64,000 nt of DNA from Wocania ichthyoenteri Th78 (GTDB lineage: Bacteria; Bacteroidota; Bacteroidia; Flavobacteriales; Flavobacteriaceae), in contig NZ_KN525716.1 in assembly GCF_000789235.1 (NCBI RefSeq), positions 898,071 to 962,070 of the forward strand. The letters are read 5' to 3'. The notes under the pieces were generated by a model. It made no database searches. It saw only the letters and a program-made list of their open reading frames with translations, and was not told the DNA's origin. A program made the position numbers and the translations under genes. Shown one piece after another: positions 24,272 to 33,337 of the stretch (its first letter is position 1; every line of letters begins with the position of its first letter).

Positions 24272-24754
24272 TTATTGTGCTGGTTTTACAGCTGGTTTAG
24301 CATTTGGATCTGGTTTTACAAAAGCTGAAATTTTTACAACTTCTGTTCCTTTTTCCGTATTTGCTGTTACTGTTACTGTTTTTGTTATTTTGTTTTGTCC
24401 GCTACCATTAAACTTTACCGTAAACTGTCCAGATTCACCAGCTGCTAATGGTTCTCTACTCCAATCTTTAGGAACTGTACAACCACAAGAACTTTTAATA
24501 TCTGTAATAACTAATGGTGCATCGCCTGTGTTTTTATACTTAAACACCGTTTCTACTTGTGCTTTAGCTTCAATTTGACCAAAATCATGTTCTTTTTTAT
24601 CAAACTCTAATTTTGGGAATTTTGAAGATACTGCATCCCTTTTTGCTGCAGCTGCCAAATTACTTTCTTCTATTTTTTTTGCTGCGTTTTCTTCTTTACA
24701 TGATGTAAATGCAATTAAACACAACGTGCTTAATCCTAATATTACTTTTTTCAT
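24272..24754 (-). CDS. DUF1573-domain lipoprotein
   Basis: 160 residues from ATG 24754; upstream starts that add residues before MKKVILGLSTLCLIAFTSC would spoil the signal peptide. Lipobox FTSC gives lipidated Cys19. The mature part is a single DUF1573 domain (about 45-145) with FDKKEHDFGQIEAKAQVETV, DIKSSCGCTVPKDW and GQFTVKFNGSGQNKITK, an immunoglobulin-like fold found widely in Bacteroidota. Function is unknown. It sits between nusB and yajC in one operon. Confidence 0.88.
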   Translation of the reverse strand: MKKVILGLSTLCLIAFTSCKEENAAKKIEESNLAAAAKRDAVSSKFPKLEFDKKEHDFGQIEAKAQVETVFKYKNTGDAPLVITDIKSSCGCTVPKDWSREPLAAGESGQFTVKFNGSGQNKITKTVTVTANTEKGTEVVKISAFVKPDPNAKPAVKPAQ

Positions 24755-24834
24755 TTTAAATGTTTTTATCATTTTGGGATGTAAAAATAACAATTATTTA
24801 ATCGATTAAAAACTTTTATTATACTCTTAACAGA

Positions 24835-24874
24835 TTATTACATTAAGCCACGACTTATTACATTAAGCCACGAC
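24835..24874. repeat. 20-bp tandem duplication over the nusB stop codon
   Basis: Two identical 20-bp units (24835-24854 and 24855-24874) each read TTATTACATTAAGCCACGAC. The nusB stop codon and last codons lie in the right-hand unit; the left-hand unit is non-coding. Confidence 0.85.
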
Positions 24875-25805
24875 CTATTTTATTAAATTTTCCAGCGGTA
24901 GCATATTCTTTTACCAACTTATCTAAAATACCGTTTATAAAAATGCTGCTTTTAGGTGTTGAATACTCTTTAGCAATTTCTAAATATTCGTTAATAGTTA
25001 CTTTTACAGGAATTGAAGAAAAATTTTGAAGTTCGCAAATTGCCATTTGAAGTAACACATAATCTACATTTGCAATACGATCGGCATCCCAATTCTGGGT
25101 TTTAAGTTCAATTTCTTTGTTTATTGCTGTTTTATTTAGTAGTGTTTTTTTAAACAAATCAATAGCAAATTGTTTATCCTCAACATCTTTATACAAATTA
25201 GGTGTAAAATGATTTTCGCTTGATGTTGTTTTAACTTTTCGTAATAACTTTAAAATAGTAGTATTTACTGTTGGAAGATCGTCTAACCATGTTAAATTTT
25301 TATCTTCCATATAATCGTAAAGTTTCTCGTTTGGAGCAATAACTTCTTTAAAAATATCCACTATAAAATCTTTATCTTCTTTAAAATCAGATACTTTAGT
25401 TTGCATATAATCTTTATACAAATCACTAGAAATGATAGCTTTAAATATAATATCTACATACTCGCTGTCTAAATTCCAATTGGTTATTTTATAACTTTCA
25501 AGTTGATTTTTTAATGGTAAATTGTTTTTAAGTATTTGCAACACTTGATTGTTAACAAATTTTCGGTTAGGATCTTTGTCTTCTTTAGTCGCTAAATGTT
25601 TTTTTTGTTTTTTTTGTAAATCGTTTTCAGCTCTTTTTTGTACTTCAAGAAGCAACGACATTAATAAAAGGTACAGGTTGTACATATTATCTATACTAAA
25701 CAGTAAAAATTTCTGGTCTTTACTAAAATCGTCACTTTCTCCTCCTTTAAAAGCATACATAGTTTGCATTACTTTTACACGAATATGTCTTCTGTTTAGC
25801 ATCAT
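24858..25805 (-). CDS. nusB: Transcription antitermination factor NusB (long Bacteroidota form)
   Basis: 315 residues, against about 140 in E. coli. The first 12 residues (LNRRHIRVKVMQTMYAF) match NusB, but a 150-residue helical, Lys-rich insert separates them from the rest. The C-terminal half holds the remaining NusB helices with VDYVLLQMAICELQNF, IPVKVTINEYLEIAKEYSTPKSSIFINGILDKL. NusB with NusE binds rRNA boxA for antitermination. The start is either of two adjacent ATGs (25805 or 25802). An inverted repeat straddles its likely promoter. Confidence 0.92.
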   Translation of the reverse strand: MMLNRRHIRVKVMQTMYAFKGGESDDFSKDQKFLLFSIDNMYNLYLLLMSLLLEVQKRAENDLQKKQKKHLATKEDKDPNRKFVNNQVLQILKNNLPLKNQLESYKITNWNLDSEYVDIIFKAIISSDLYKDYMQTKVSDFKEDKDFIVDIFKEVIAPNEKLYDYMEDKNLTWLDDLPTVNTTILKLLRKVKTTSSENHFTPNLYKDVEDKQFAIDLFKKTLLNKTAINKEIELKTQNWDADRIANVDYVLLQMAICELQNFSSIPVKVTINEYLEIAKEYSTPKSSIFINGILDKLVKEYATAGKFNKIGRGLM

Positions 25806-25839
25806 TACAAAGAACTTTAAATTAAAAAACGAAAATTAT

Positions 25840-25886
25840 AGTGTTATTTCGTGCTGCAAAAATAATACTATTTTAAAAATAACACT
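25840..25886 (-). promoter_or_regulatory. Inverted repeat around the probable nusB promoter
   Basis: Perfect 10-bp arms AGTGTTATTT (25840-25849) and AAATAACACT (25877-25886) flank a minus-strand TATTTTTG (25864-25857), an exact TAnnTTTG -7 box. One arm would cover the start point, the other the -33 region. Regulator unknown. Confidence 0.45.
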
Positions 25887-25976
25887 TCATATTATAAACT
25901 AATTATCGCAATAATATTTAGGCTATTTTTAACAGTTCTCCTAATAAAGTAAAATCGATTAATGGTTTTAATCTAT

Positions 25977-25984
25977 TATCTTTG
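25977..25984 (+). promoter_or_regulatory. Candidate -7 box for the ABC transporter gene
   Basis: TATCTTTG matches TAnnTTTG and lies 55 bp before the ATG at 26040. No clear -33 TTG is at the usual distance. Confidence 0.4.
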
Positions 25985-26039
25985 TTTCTTCAAATTACAT
26001 TTGCCTTTACACTTATTAAAGCAACGATTAGATTTATAA

Positions 26040-27797
26040 ATGAAGGAACTTCAGCATTTAAACAAATACTTTTTAAAATACAAAACACACCTTTTAATAG
26101 GCAGCGTTATTACTGTAGTAGCCAGAATATTTTTGCTTTTTACACCACGTTATGTCAAGAAAATTTTTGTTACTATAGAAAGGTATTCAGACAACATCAT
26201 CACAAAAGACGTTTTTAAAGCCGAATTAACAGAGGCTATTCTTTATATAATTGGAGCTGCCATAGTTGCTGGAATACTTACATTTTTTATGCGTCAAACC
26301 ATAATAAATGTGTCGCGGTATATCGAATACGATTTAAAAAATGAAATTTACGCACAATACCAAAAGCTCTCTTTAAATTTCTATAAAAAAAATAGAACTG
26401 GTGATTTGATGAATCGAATAAGTGAAGACGTAGGTCGTGTACGTATGTACGCTGGTCCTGCATTAATGTATAGTATTAATACCATTACGCTTTTTGTAAT
26501 TGTGTTAATTTACATGTTTAACGCTGCGCCTAAACTAGCTTTATTTACTATTGCTCCATTACCAATACTTTCTGTTGCTATATATAAACTAAGCCGAGAA
26601 ATACACAAACGCAGTACCATTGTTCAAGAATATTTATCGAAACTTTCAACCTATACCCAAGAATCTTTTAGTGGCATTTCAGTTATAAAAGCCTATGGAA
26701 TAGAACCTTTAACGTCAACAAATTTTGAAAACCTTTCGGCAACTAGTAAAGAGAAACAAATTAGTTTAGCCAAAGTGCAAGCGTTGTTTTTCCCGATGAT
26801 GATTTTACTTATTGGGGCTAGTAATTTATTGGTAATTTATATTGGCGGTATGCAATATATAAATGGTGAAATTGAAAGTTTAGGTACTATTGCAGAGTTT
26901 ATTATTTACGTAAATATGCTTACATGGCCAGTAGCTACTGTGGGTTGGGTAACCTCTATTGTGCAACAAGCCGAAGCCTCTCAAAAACGTATTAATGAGT
27001 TTTTAAAAATTGAACCAGAAATAAAGAATACTGTTAATAATCATACTGAAATTACTGGGGATATTGCTTTTAACAACGTGTTTTTTACTTATGATGACAC
27101 CAATATTCAAGCTTTAAAAAATGTAAGTTTTAATGTTAAAGCTGGTGAAACACTTGCTATTTTAGGTAAGACAGGTTCTGGAAAATCTACTATTTTAGAT
27201 TTAGTAGGTAGACTTTATGATATTGATGCTGGCTCAATTACTATAAACGATACTGAAATAAGTAAACTCAACCTTACCGATTTAAGAAACAGCATTGGTT
27301 ATGTGCCACAAGACGCCTTTTTATTTTCTGATTCTATTAAAAATAACATAAGATTTGGTAAAGAAAATGCCACAGACAATGATGTTATTGAAGCTGCAAA
27401 AAATGCGCAAGTACATAAAAACATTATAAAATTCAATGAAGGTTATAACACCGTTTTAGGCGAGCGCGGAATTACACTTTCTGGTGGACAAAAACAACGT
27501 GTCTCTATAGCTCGAGCCATTATTAAGTCACCAAAAATTTTATTGTTTGATGATTGTTTATCAGCTGTTGATACCGAGACCGAAGAGAAAATACTCAAAA
27601 ATTTAAACAAATTATCAAAAGGAAAAACAACTGTTATTGTAAGCCACAGAGTATCTTCTGCTAAAAATGCCGATAAAATTATTGTGTTAGAGGATGGTGA
27701 AATTATTCAAAAAGGGAATCATGACTCACTAATTAATGTAGAAGGTTATTATAAAGATTTGTATTTAAAACAATTAAGTGAAACAGACTCTAAATAA
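26040..27797 (+). CDS. ABC exporter with fused membrane and ATPase domains (MsbA-like)
   Basis: 585-residue half-transporter. A six-helix membrane domain (about 15-310) contains the coupling region NRTGDLMNRISEDVGRVRMY. The ATPase domain (about 340-580) has Walker A GKTGSGKST, Q-loop YVPQDAFLF, signature LSGGQKQR, Walker B ILLFDDCLSAVD and H-loop VSHRVSS. It would work as a homodimer exporting lipids or drugs; MsbA-type lipid A flippase is one option. It is transcribed alone. The Walker B acidic residue is Asp-Asp where most have Asp-Glu, a change that slows hydrolysis in some exporters. Confidence 0.92.
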   Translation: MKELQHLNKYFLKYKTHLLIGSVITVVARIFLLFTPRYVKKIFVTIERYSDNIITKDVFKAELTEAILYIIGAAIVAGILTFFMRQTIINVSRYIEYDLKNEIYAQYQKLSLNFYKKNRTGDLMNRISEDVGRVRMYAGPALMYSINTITLFVIVLIYMFNAAPKLALFTIAPLPILSVAIYKLSREIHKRSTIVQEYLSKLSTYTQESFSGISVIKAYGIEPLTSTNFENLSATSKEKQISLAKVQALFFPMMILLIGASNLLVIYIGGMQYINGEIESLGTIAEFIIYVNMLTWPVATVGWVTSIVQQAEASQKRINEFLKIEPEIKNTVNNHTEITGDIAFNNVFFTYDDTNIQALKNVSFNVKAGETLAILGKTGSGKSTILDLVGRLYDIDAGSITINDTEISKLNLTDLRNSIGYVPQDAFLFSDSIKNNIRFGKENATDNDVIEAAKNAQVHKNIIKFNEGYNTVLGERGITLSGGQKQRVSIARAIIKSPKILLFDDCLSAVDTETEEKILKNLNKLSKGKTTVIVSHRVSSAKNADKIIVLEDGEIIQKGNHDSLINVEGYYKDLYLKQLSETDSK

Positions 27798-28049
27798 ACT
27801 ATATCTGCGGAAACACACGAAGTATTTGCAAGAAACTAATTTTGATTTCGAGATAAACCTGTGTGTATTCAAACCTTGTTTACCGAGTAAACTACCTGAA
27901 TTTTAAATAGATACATCATTTTATTATTCAATTAAACATAATGAATATTTACATTTAAAAAAGAAAACTCATTATTTGTTGGTTAATATGTGATTTTTTT
28001 TAGATTTTTGATACAAATAATAGATAATTCAACAAATTTCTAAATAACT

Positions 28050-28433
28050 ATGAATAATAATGATATGATGGAGAAAGAGGAGATTTTTTCTAAAGTACTA
28101 AGAGCTGGAAGACGCACCTATTTTTTTGATGTAAGAGCAACAAAAGCAGAAGATTATTATCTTACCATAACTGAGAGCAAGAAATTTACTAATGATGATG
28201 GATCTTATCATTATAAAAAACATAAAATATATATTTATAAAGAAGACTTTGCTGAGTTTAAGGACATTTTAGCAGAAATGACTGACTATATTATTAAAGA
28301 AAAAGGTGATGAAGTGATTAGCGAGCGTCATCAAAAAGACTTTAAAAAAGAATATGATAATACCCCTCGAGTTACTGAAGATGAATTAAAAACTCCTGAA
28401 AGCTTTACAGACATAGACTTCGACGATATATAA
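28050..28433 (+). CDS. DUF3276 PurA-like nucleic-acid-binding protein
   Basis: 127 residues. The core (about 6-85) with IFSKVLRAGRRTYFFDVRATKAEDYYLTITESKK and KHKIYIYKEDFAEF is the DUF3276 domain, a PUR-alpha-like fold described from Borrelia and Bacteroidota as binding single-stranded DNA or RNA. An acidic tail follows (EDELKTPESFTDIDFDDI). The start could also be one of two downstream ATGs at 28065 and 28068. It stands alone and is followed by a terminator. A regulatory role is plausible but unproved here. Confidence 0.88.
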   Translation: MNNNDMMEKEEIFSKVLRAGRRTYFFDVRATKAEDYYLTITESKKFTNDDGSYHYKKHKIYIYKEDFAEFKDILAEMTDYIIKEKGDEVISERHQKDFKKEYDNTPRVTEDELKTPESFTDIDFDDI

Positions 28434-28453
28434 AAAATATCTATAAAATTAAC

Positions 28454-28487
28454 AAAAACCGTTACATCTATATGTAGCGGTTTTTTT
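28454..28487 (+). terminator. Intrinsic terminator after the DUF3276 gene
   Basis: 14-bp stem (28454-28467 with 28472-28485, one G-U pair) and a 4-nt loop, followed by T residues. Confidence 0.85.
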
Positions 28488-28512
28488 ATATTTATAACCT
28501 AACTAACTCATA

Positions 28513-31020
28513 ATGAATAGACTTATAATAGTTTTCTTTTTATCATCTTTAATAGCTACTTCACAAAACCATACAGACTTATCCTATTATCTTCCGCAAG
28601 ACATCAATTATAACCAAAATATACCAACACCAGAGAGTGTTATTGGGCATCAAGTTGGAGAATGGCATGTAACACACGATAAGTTAGTACAATATATGCA
28701 TGCACTAGCTAAAGCATCAGATAGAATAACCATAGAAGATAGAGGCAAAACTTTTGAAAATAGGCCACTACTATTACTAACTATTACTTCGGTTAAAAAT
28801 CATGAAAACATTGATGCTATTAAAAAAAAGCATATTGATGCAACAAATAATAACGCTGTAGATATTAAAGATATGCCCATTGTGGTTTATCAAGGGTTTT
28901 CAATTCATGGAAACGAACCTAGTGGCTCTAATGCTAGTTTATTAGTGGCGTATTATTTAGCTGCTGCAAAAGGCAATTACATAAATGAATTGTTAGATAA
29001 TACGGTTATATTATTAGACCCTTCTCTAAATCCAGATGGATTACAGCGTTTTGCTTATTGGGCAAATACAAATAAAAATATAAACTTAAATCCAGACCCA
29101 AATGATAGAGAATATAGTGAGGTTTGGCCTGGTGCAAGAACAAATCATTATTGGTTTGACATGAATCGTGATTGGCTACCTGTACAATTACCAGAATCTA
29201 GAGCTAGAATTGAAACGTTTCATAAATGGCTGCCAAATATTTTAACCGATCATCATGAAATGGGTACTAATGCTACATTTTTCTTTCAACCTGGTATTCC
29301 ATCAAGAACACACCCTTTAACACCTAAATTAAATCAAGAATTAACTAAAAACATTGGCAATTTTCATGCAGAAGCTTTAAACAAAATTGGTTCGTTATAT
29401 TACACCGAAGAAAGCTACGACGATTTCTACTATGGTAAAGGCTCTACTTTTCCAGACATTAACGGAGGTATTGGTATTTTGTTTGAACAAGCAAGCTCAA
29501 GAGGACACATGCAAGAAAGCGATAATGGCATTTTAACCTTTCCATTTACCATCAGAAACCAACTTACTACTGCATTATCTACTTTAAATGCTGCTAAAAA
29601 TATGCGTGAAGACATTTTAAAGTATCAGCACGATTTCTATAAAAATGCCAGACAAGAAGGGATAAAAGAAGCTACTAAAGCTATTGTTTTTGGAGATGAA
29701 AAGGACGCTGCAAAAACCTTTCATTTAGCAGAAATACTAAGTCGTCATAAAATAAAATTTCATGAGATAAAACAAGATTTTACGGCAAATGGAAAACGTT
29801 TTAAAAAAGGATATAGTTATATCATCCCAAAAAATCAGAAAAATACACGTTTAATAAATGCCATGTTCGAAACACGCACCACGTTTCAAGATAGTTTGTT
29901 TTACGATATTTCTGCGTGGTCTTTTCCATTAGCTTTTAATGTAGATTATGCCGAAAATGTTTCAACAAATAATTTAGGAGAACAAGTCACTAATTTACAG
30001 CAAAATATAGGTAATGTTTCAAAACAAAGTGATTATGCTTATTTAATAGAATGGCATGAATACTATACACCAAAACTCCTGAATCAGTTATTAAATAAAG
30101 ACATTCGTACTAAAGTGGCATTGAAGCAATTTAGCATGAATAATAAAGATTATGACTACGGCACGCTTTTAATTCCAGTACAAAATCAAAAACTAAATGG
30201 CACAGGTTTATATGCCTTTTTAAATAAATTAGCTAAAGAAAGTCATATACAAATTGATGCTGTAAAAACAGGTTTAACAAAGGGTATCGATTTAGGTAGC
30301 AGAAATTTTAAGACGCTAAAGAAGCCAGAAATTGCATTATTAGTTGGAGATGGTATTACATCTTACGATGCCGGCGAAATTTGGCACTTATTTGATACGC
30401 GTTATAATATCACAGCAACAAAACTAGATACAAAAACCATTGGTCGTGCAAATTTAAATCGATACAACACTATTGTTATTCCAAATATGAGGTCATTAAG
30501 TGAACCTAATACTAAAAAACTAAAAGCATGGGCAAAAAATGGAGGGACAATTATAGCCTACAGAAATACTGCAAAATGGCTTAAAGAAAAAGAATTCATT
30601 AAGTTAGATTTTGAAAAAACGAATGTGCCTGCAAAAAACATAAGCTTCGAAGAAAAAAGCGATTTTAATGGCGCACAGGTTATTGGGGGTGCTATTTTTG
30701 AAGCAAAACTAGACCGATCTCATCCTATAAACTTTGGATATAAAAATGATAAAATTCCATTATTTAGAAACACAACTGTTTTTATAAAAGCCGATTCTTT
30801 AAGCTACAACAACCCCATTAGGTATACTAAAAACCCGCTTTTAAGTGGTTATATTTCTAAACCAAACTTGGAAGTTTTATCTGAAACTGTTCCTGTTCAA
30901 ATAAAAAAATTGGGCAAAGGTAAAGTGATTGTGTTTACTGACAATACCAATTTTAGAGCGTTTTGGTATGGCACAAATAAGTTGTTAATGAATGCTATTT
31001 TCTTTAGAAAAGAATTATAA
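28513..31020 (+). CDS. Secreted M14-family zinc carboxypeptidase
   Basis: 835 residues with a short signal peptide (1-18, ATSQNHT). The M14 domain covers about 50-390. Zinc ligands are His and Glu of SIHGNEPSG and the later His of TDHHEMGTNATFF; a catalytic Glu lies in GGIGILFEQASS, and NPDGLQRF and SRA are substrate-pocket signatures. A C-terminal region of about 300 residues includes a class I glutamine amidotransferase-like segment (IALLVGDGITSYDAGEIW). It probably trims C-termini of proteins or peptides in the periplasm or outside. The 3' end overlaps the convergent acyltransferase gene by 6 bp. Confidence 0.9.
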   Translation: MNRLIIVFFLSSLIATSQNHTDLSYYLPQDINYNQNIPTPESVIGHQVGEWHVTHDKLVQYMHALAKASDRITIEDRGKTFENRPLLLLTITSVKNHENIDAIKKKHIDATNNNAVDIKDMPIVVYQGFSIHGNEPSGSNASLLVAYYLAAAKGNYINELLDNTVILLDPSLNPDGLQRFAYWANTNKNINLNPDPNDREYSEVWPGARTNHYWFDMNRDWLPVQLPESRARIETFHKWLPNILTDHHEMGTNATFFFQPGIPSRTHPLTPKLNQELTKNIGNFHAEALNKIGSLYYTEESYDDFYYGKGSTFPDINGGIGILFEQASSRGHMQESDNGILTFPFTIRNQLTTALSTLNAAKNMREDILKYQHDFYKNARQEGIKEATKAIVFGDEKDAAKTFHLAEILSRHKIKFHEIKQDFTANGKRFKKGYSYIIPKNQKNTRLINAMFETRTTFQDSLFYDISAWSFPLAFNVDYAENVSTNNLGEQVTNLQQNIGNVSKQSDYAYLIEWHEYYTPKLLNQLLNKDIRTKVALKQFSMNNKDYDYGTLLIPVQNQKLNGTGLYAFLNKLAKESHIQIDAVKTGLTKGIDLGSRNFKTLKKPEIALLVGDGITSYDAGEIWHLFDTRYNITATKLDTKTIGRANLNRYNTIVIPNMRSLSEPNTKKLKAWAKNGGTIIAYRNTAKWLKEKEFIKLDFEKTNVPAKNISFEEKSDFNGAQVIGGAIFEAKLDRSHPINFGYKNDKIPLFRNTTVFIKADSLSYNNPIRYTKNPLLSGYISKPNLEVLSETVPVQIKKLGKGKVIVFTDNTNFRAFWYGTNKLLMNAIFFRKEL

Positions 31021-32046
31021 TTTAACGGCTAAAAGCGAAATTATTAAAACTGAAATAACATAAATTACTGCTATTTTAAAACTGAATAAAAAAAGCAGAG
31101 AAATTCCCATAATTAAAATATAAAAAGGGACTAAAGTTATGGCTATAGCAAATCTGAAAGTAGACATAAACTCAACTTCACCTATTTTGGGTTGTACAAT
31201 AAACTTCCAAAGTAAATAAGGCAGAAGAATATTTAAAATTAATAAGCCTTTAAAAAATAATCGAATCCTTTTTATTTTAGGTTTTCTATTTGTTTCACAA
31301 TTTTCAAAATGATTAGCAATACAATCATTTACAGTTTTTGGATTCAAAAAATCGACTTGCAAATTGTTTAAAGTCTTTATAATTTCATCATAATTATCTG
31401 ATGGAATATGCGTTGTTAATTTTGAGATTTCAGATTGAACTCTAGCTTTTAATTTTGCAACATCTTCATTTCTATTTTCTGAGATAAAATCTTTCGCATT
31501 CATTGGTTCACCAAAATACATTGATACACTATCTGGAAACTTTTCAGCATTTTCAAAATTTAAACCCACAGGAATTAATTGTAAATCTGTTTCAGGATAT
31601 CTTTCTAAAGTATCAAAAACAATACGAGTAAAACCCTTACTTAATGGCCTTACAGTACGTTTTAAATTATGGCTTCCTTCAGGAAAAATAACAATCGCTT
31701 TATTTTTATTTAAAAGACTTGTGCAGGTTTCAAAAATGGCATTATTATTTGATATGTTGCTCCAACCATCGCGAACTCTATACACAGGAAGCATTTGTAA
31801 ACTATTTAAAATTTTGCTTGCCAAAGCCTTTTTAAAAACTGCGGCTCGGGTTAAAAAATAAGAAAATCTACCGCATTTAGTCGCAATTAATAAAGCGTCT
31901 AATAAAGCATTTTGGTGATTACTGAGTAATAAAATAGGTTTGCTTTTAGACACGTTTTTAATACCATAAGTTTTTATTTTTCTGAAATAAAAAAACATGC
32001 CAATACTTAAATACAATCGTACGCTATATAACCAGATAAAATTCAA
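31015..32046 (-). CDS. 1-acyl-sn-glycerol-3-phosphate acyltransferase-like protein (PlsC family)
   Basis: 343 residues. The acyltransferase core has LLLSNHQNALLDALL (catalytic HxxxxD) at about 40-54, a second block around VIFPEGSHN (about 118-126), and LQLIPVGLNFENA. It would transfer a fatty acyl group to lysophosphatidate or a related lipid at the inner membrane. Two or three hydrophobic helices form the C-terminus (LLILNILLPYLLWKFIV and FAIAITLVPFYILIMGISLLFLFSFKIA). It overlaps the symporter gene by 4 bp, so they are translationally coupled. Confidence 0.9.
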   Translation of the reverse strand: MNFIWLYSVRLYLSIGMFFYFRKIKTYGIKNVSKSKPILLLSNHQNALLDALLIATKCGRFSYFLTRAAVFKKALASKILNSLQMLPVYRVRDGWSNISNNNAIFETCTSLLNKNKAIVIFPEGSHNLKRTVRPLSKGFTRIVFDTLERYPETDLQLIPVGLNFENAEKFPDSVSMYFGEPMNAKDFISENRNEDVAKLKARVQSEISKLTTHIPSDNYDEIIKTLNNLQVDFLNPKTVNDCIANHFENCETNRKPKIKRIRLFFKGLLILNILLPYLLWKFIVQPKIGEVEFMSTFRFAIAITLVPFYILIMGISLLFLFSFKIAVIYVISVLIISLLAVKL

Positions 32047-32951
32047 TATGATAAACTTGTTTTTTTATTAGACCAGTACCATGCTAATAATAACCCCGAA
32101 ATGATATGCCAAACACCCCAAAATGCTGCTAAAATTGCCATACCTCCAATGCCATCAAAAAAAGTAAAAATAAGTAATAATCCTAAGCCAGAATTTTGAA
32201 TACCAGTTTCTATAGCTAATGTTTTTTGATTTTTAAACGATAATTTAAATGCCTTAGCAACTAAAAACCCAATAATAATTGCTAATATATTATGGCTTAT
32301 TCCTATTAATAATACATGATGAATGTAATTATTAAACACTTCTAAATTTTTAGAAAATGCAATAATTACAATGGCGATAAAAACGACAATAGATAATGGT
32401 TTTAAAACTTTAGAAAGTTTGTTAGCTAACGTTATGTTTTTAAATCTTAACAGCATTCCTAAAATTAAAGGAATGCCAAGAATAAGAAGAACAAGCTTTA
32501 CTAACTCAAAAGGTTCTAATTGTATGCTTTTTAAAATTTCGGCAGTCGGCTGATATAAATTTCCGTAAAGTTGAAAATTAAAAGGCGTCATAATCATTGC
32601 CAAAAACGTAGCAAAAGCAGTTAAGCTTACAGATAACGCTGTGTTTCCCTTTGCTAAACTCGTCATAAAATTTGAAACATTTCCTCCTGGGCAAGCAGCA
32701 ACCATAATCATTCCTAAAGCAATAGTCGGTTGTGGTTTTATAAGAAGTATGAACAAGAATGTAATAAAAGGCAATAAAACGAACTGAGATAAAATACCAA
32801 TTAAAACAAGTTTTGGCTGCTTGATTAAGTTTTTAAAATCGGTTATAGAAACCCCTAACGCAACACCAAACATAACTAATGCAAGAGCGACATTTAAAAC
32901 CCAAAGGGCATTTGTATCAAAATTTATTTGAATATTGTCGAGTTGTTGCAT
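32043..32951 (-). CDS. Bile acid:sodium symporter family protein
   Basis: 302 residues with about nine or ten hydrophobic helices. The motif MVAACPGGNVSNFMTSLAKGNTALSVSLT is the conserved sodium- and substrate-binding crossover of the BASS/ASBT family. Bacterial members import organic anions such as pantoate, pyruvate or bile-acid-like molecules; the real substrate is not predictable. It ends in the downstream acyltransferase start (4-bp overlap) and follows csaA by 3 bp, forming a three-gene operon. Confidence 0.92.
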   Translation of the reverse strand: MQQLDNIQINFDTNALWVLNVALALVMFGVALGVSITDFKNLIKQPKLVLIGILSQFVLLPFITFLFILLIKPQPTIALGMIMVAACPGGNVSNFMTSLAKGNTALSVSLTAFATFLAMIMTPFNFQLYGNLYQPTAEILKSIQLEPFELVKLVLLILGIPLILGMLLRFKNITLANKLSKVLKPLSIVVFIAIVIIAFSKNLEVFNNYIHHVLLIGISHNILAIIIGFLVAKAFKLSFKNQKTLAIETGIQNSGLGLLLIFTFFDGIGGMAILAAFWGVWHIISGLLLAWYWSNKKTSLSY

Positions 32952-32954
32952 AGG

Positions 32955-33290
32955 TTAAGAAACAGGCGTACCGTTTTTAACGCTGTTTTCTGGATTTAAA
33001 AGCATAACATCTTTACCATTTACAGCACCTAAAACCAAACATTCGCTCATAAATTTAGCGATTTGCTTTTTAGGAAAATTGACAATTGCAACAATTTGTC
33101 GGTTTAGTAAATCTTCTTTAGAATACAAGGTTGTTATTTGTGCCGAAGATTTTTTAATACCCAAATCTCCAAAATCTATAGTGAGTTGGTAAGCAGGATA
33201 TCGCGCTTCAGGAAAATCGTTTACCTCTGTAATAGTACCAATTCGTAAATCTACTTTCGTAAAGTCTTCAAAAGTTATAGTCTCGTTCAT
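32955..33290 (-). CDS. csaA: tRNA-binding protein CsaA
   Basis: 111 residues forming a single tRNA_bind OB-fold domain. The sequence TFEDFTKVDLRIGTITEVNDFPEARYPAYQLTIDFG and VNFPKKQIAKFMSECLVLGA are the CsaA/EMAP-II-type motifs. CsaA is reported to bind tRNA and to have chaperone-like or export-related activity. It begins the operon with the symporter and acyltransferase and is divergent from the thioredoxin-fold gene. Confidence 0.92.
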   Translation of the reverse strand: MNETITFEDFTKVDLRIGTITEVNDFPEARYPAYQLTIDFGDLGIKKSSAQITTLYSKEDLLNRQIVAIVNFPKKQIAKFMSECLVLGAVNGKDVMLLNPENSVKNGTPVS

Positions 33291-33337
33291 TTTTTAAAAA
33301 TACAAATTATACCGAACTTTGAATAAAAACTTTTAAA

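Noticed and set aside
27798-28049. Hidden gene or RNA in the 250-bp gap before the DUF3276 gene
   Set aside because: No sustained frame, tRNA-like cloverleaf or strong hairpin was seen; a TAGATTTTTG near 27997 does not match TAnnTTTG exactly.
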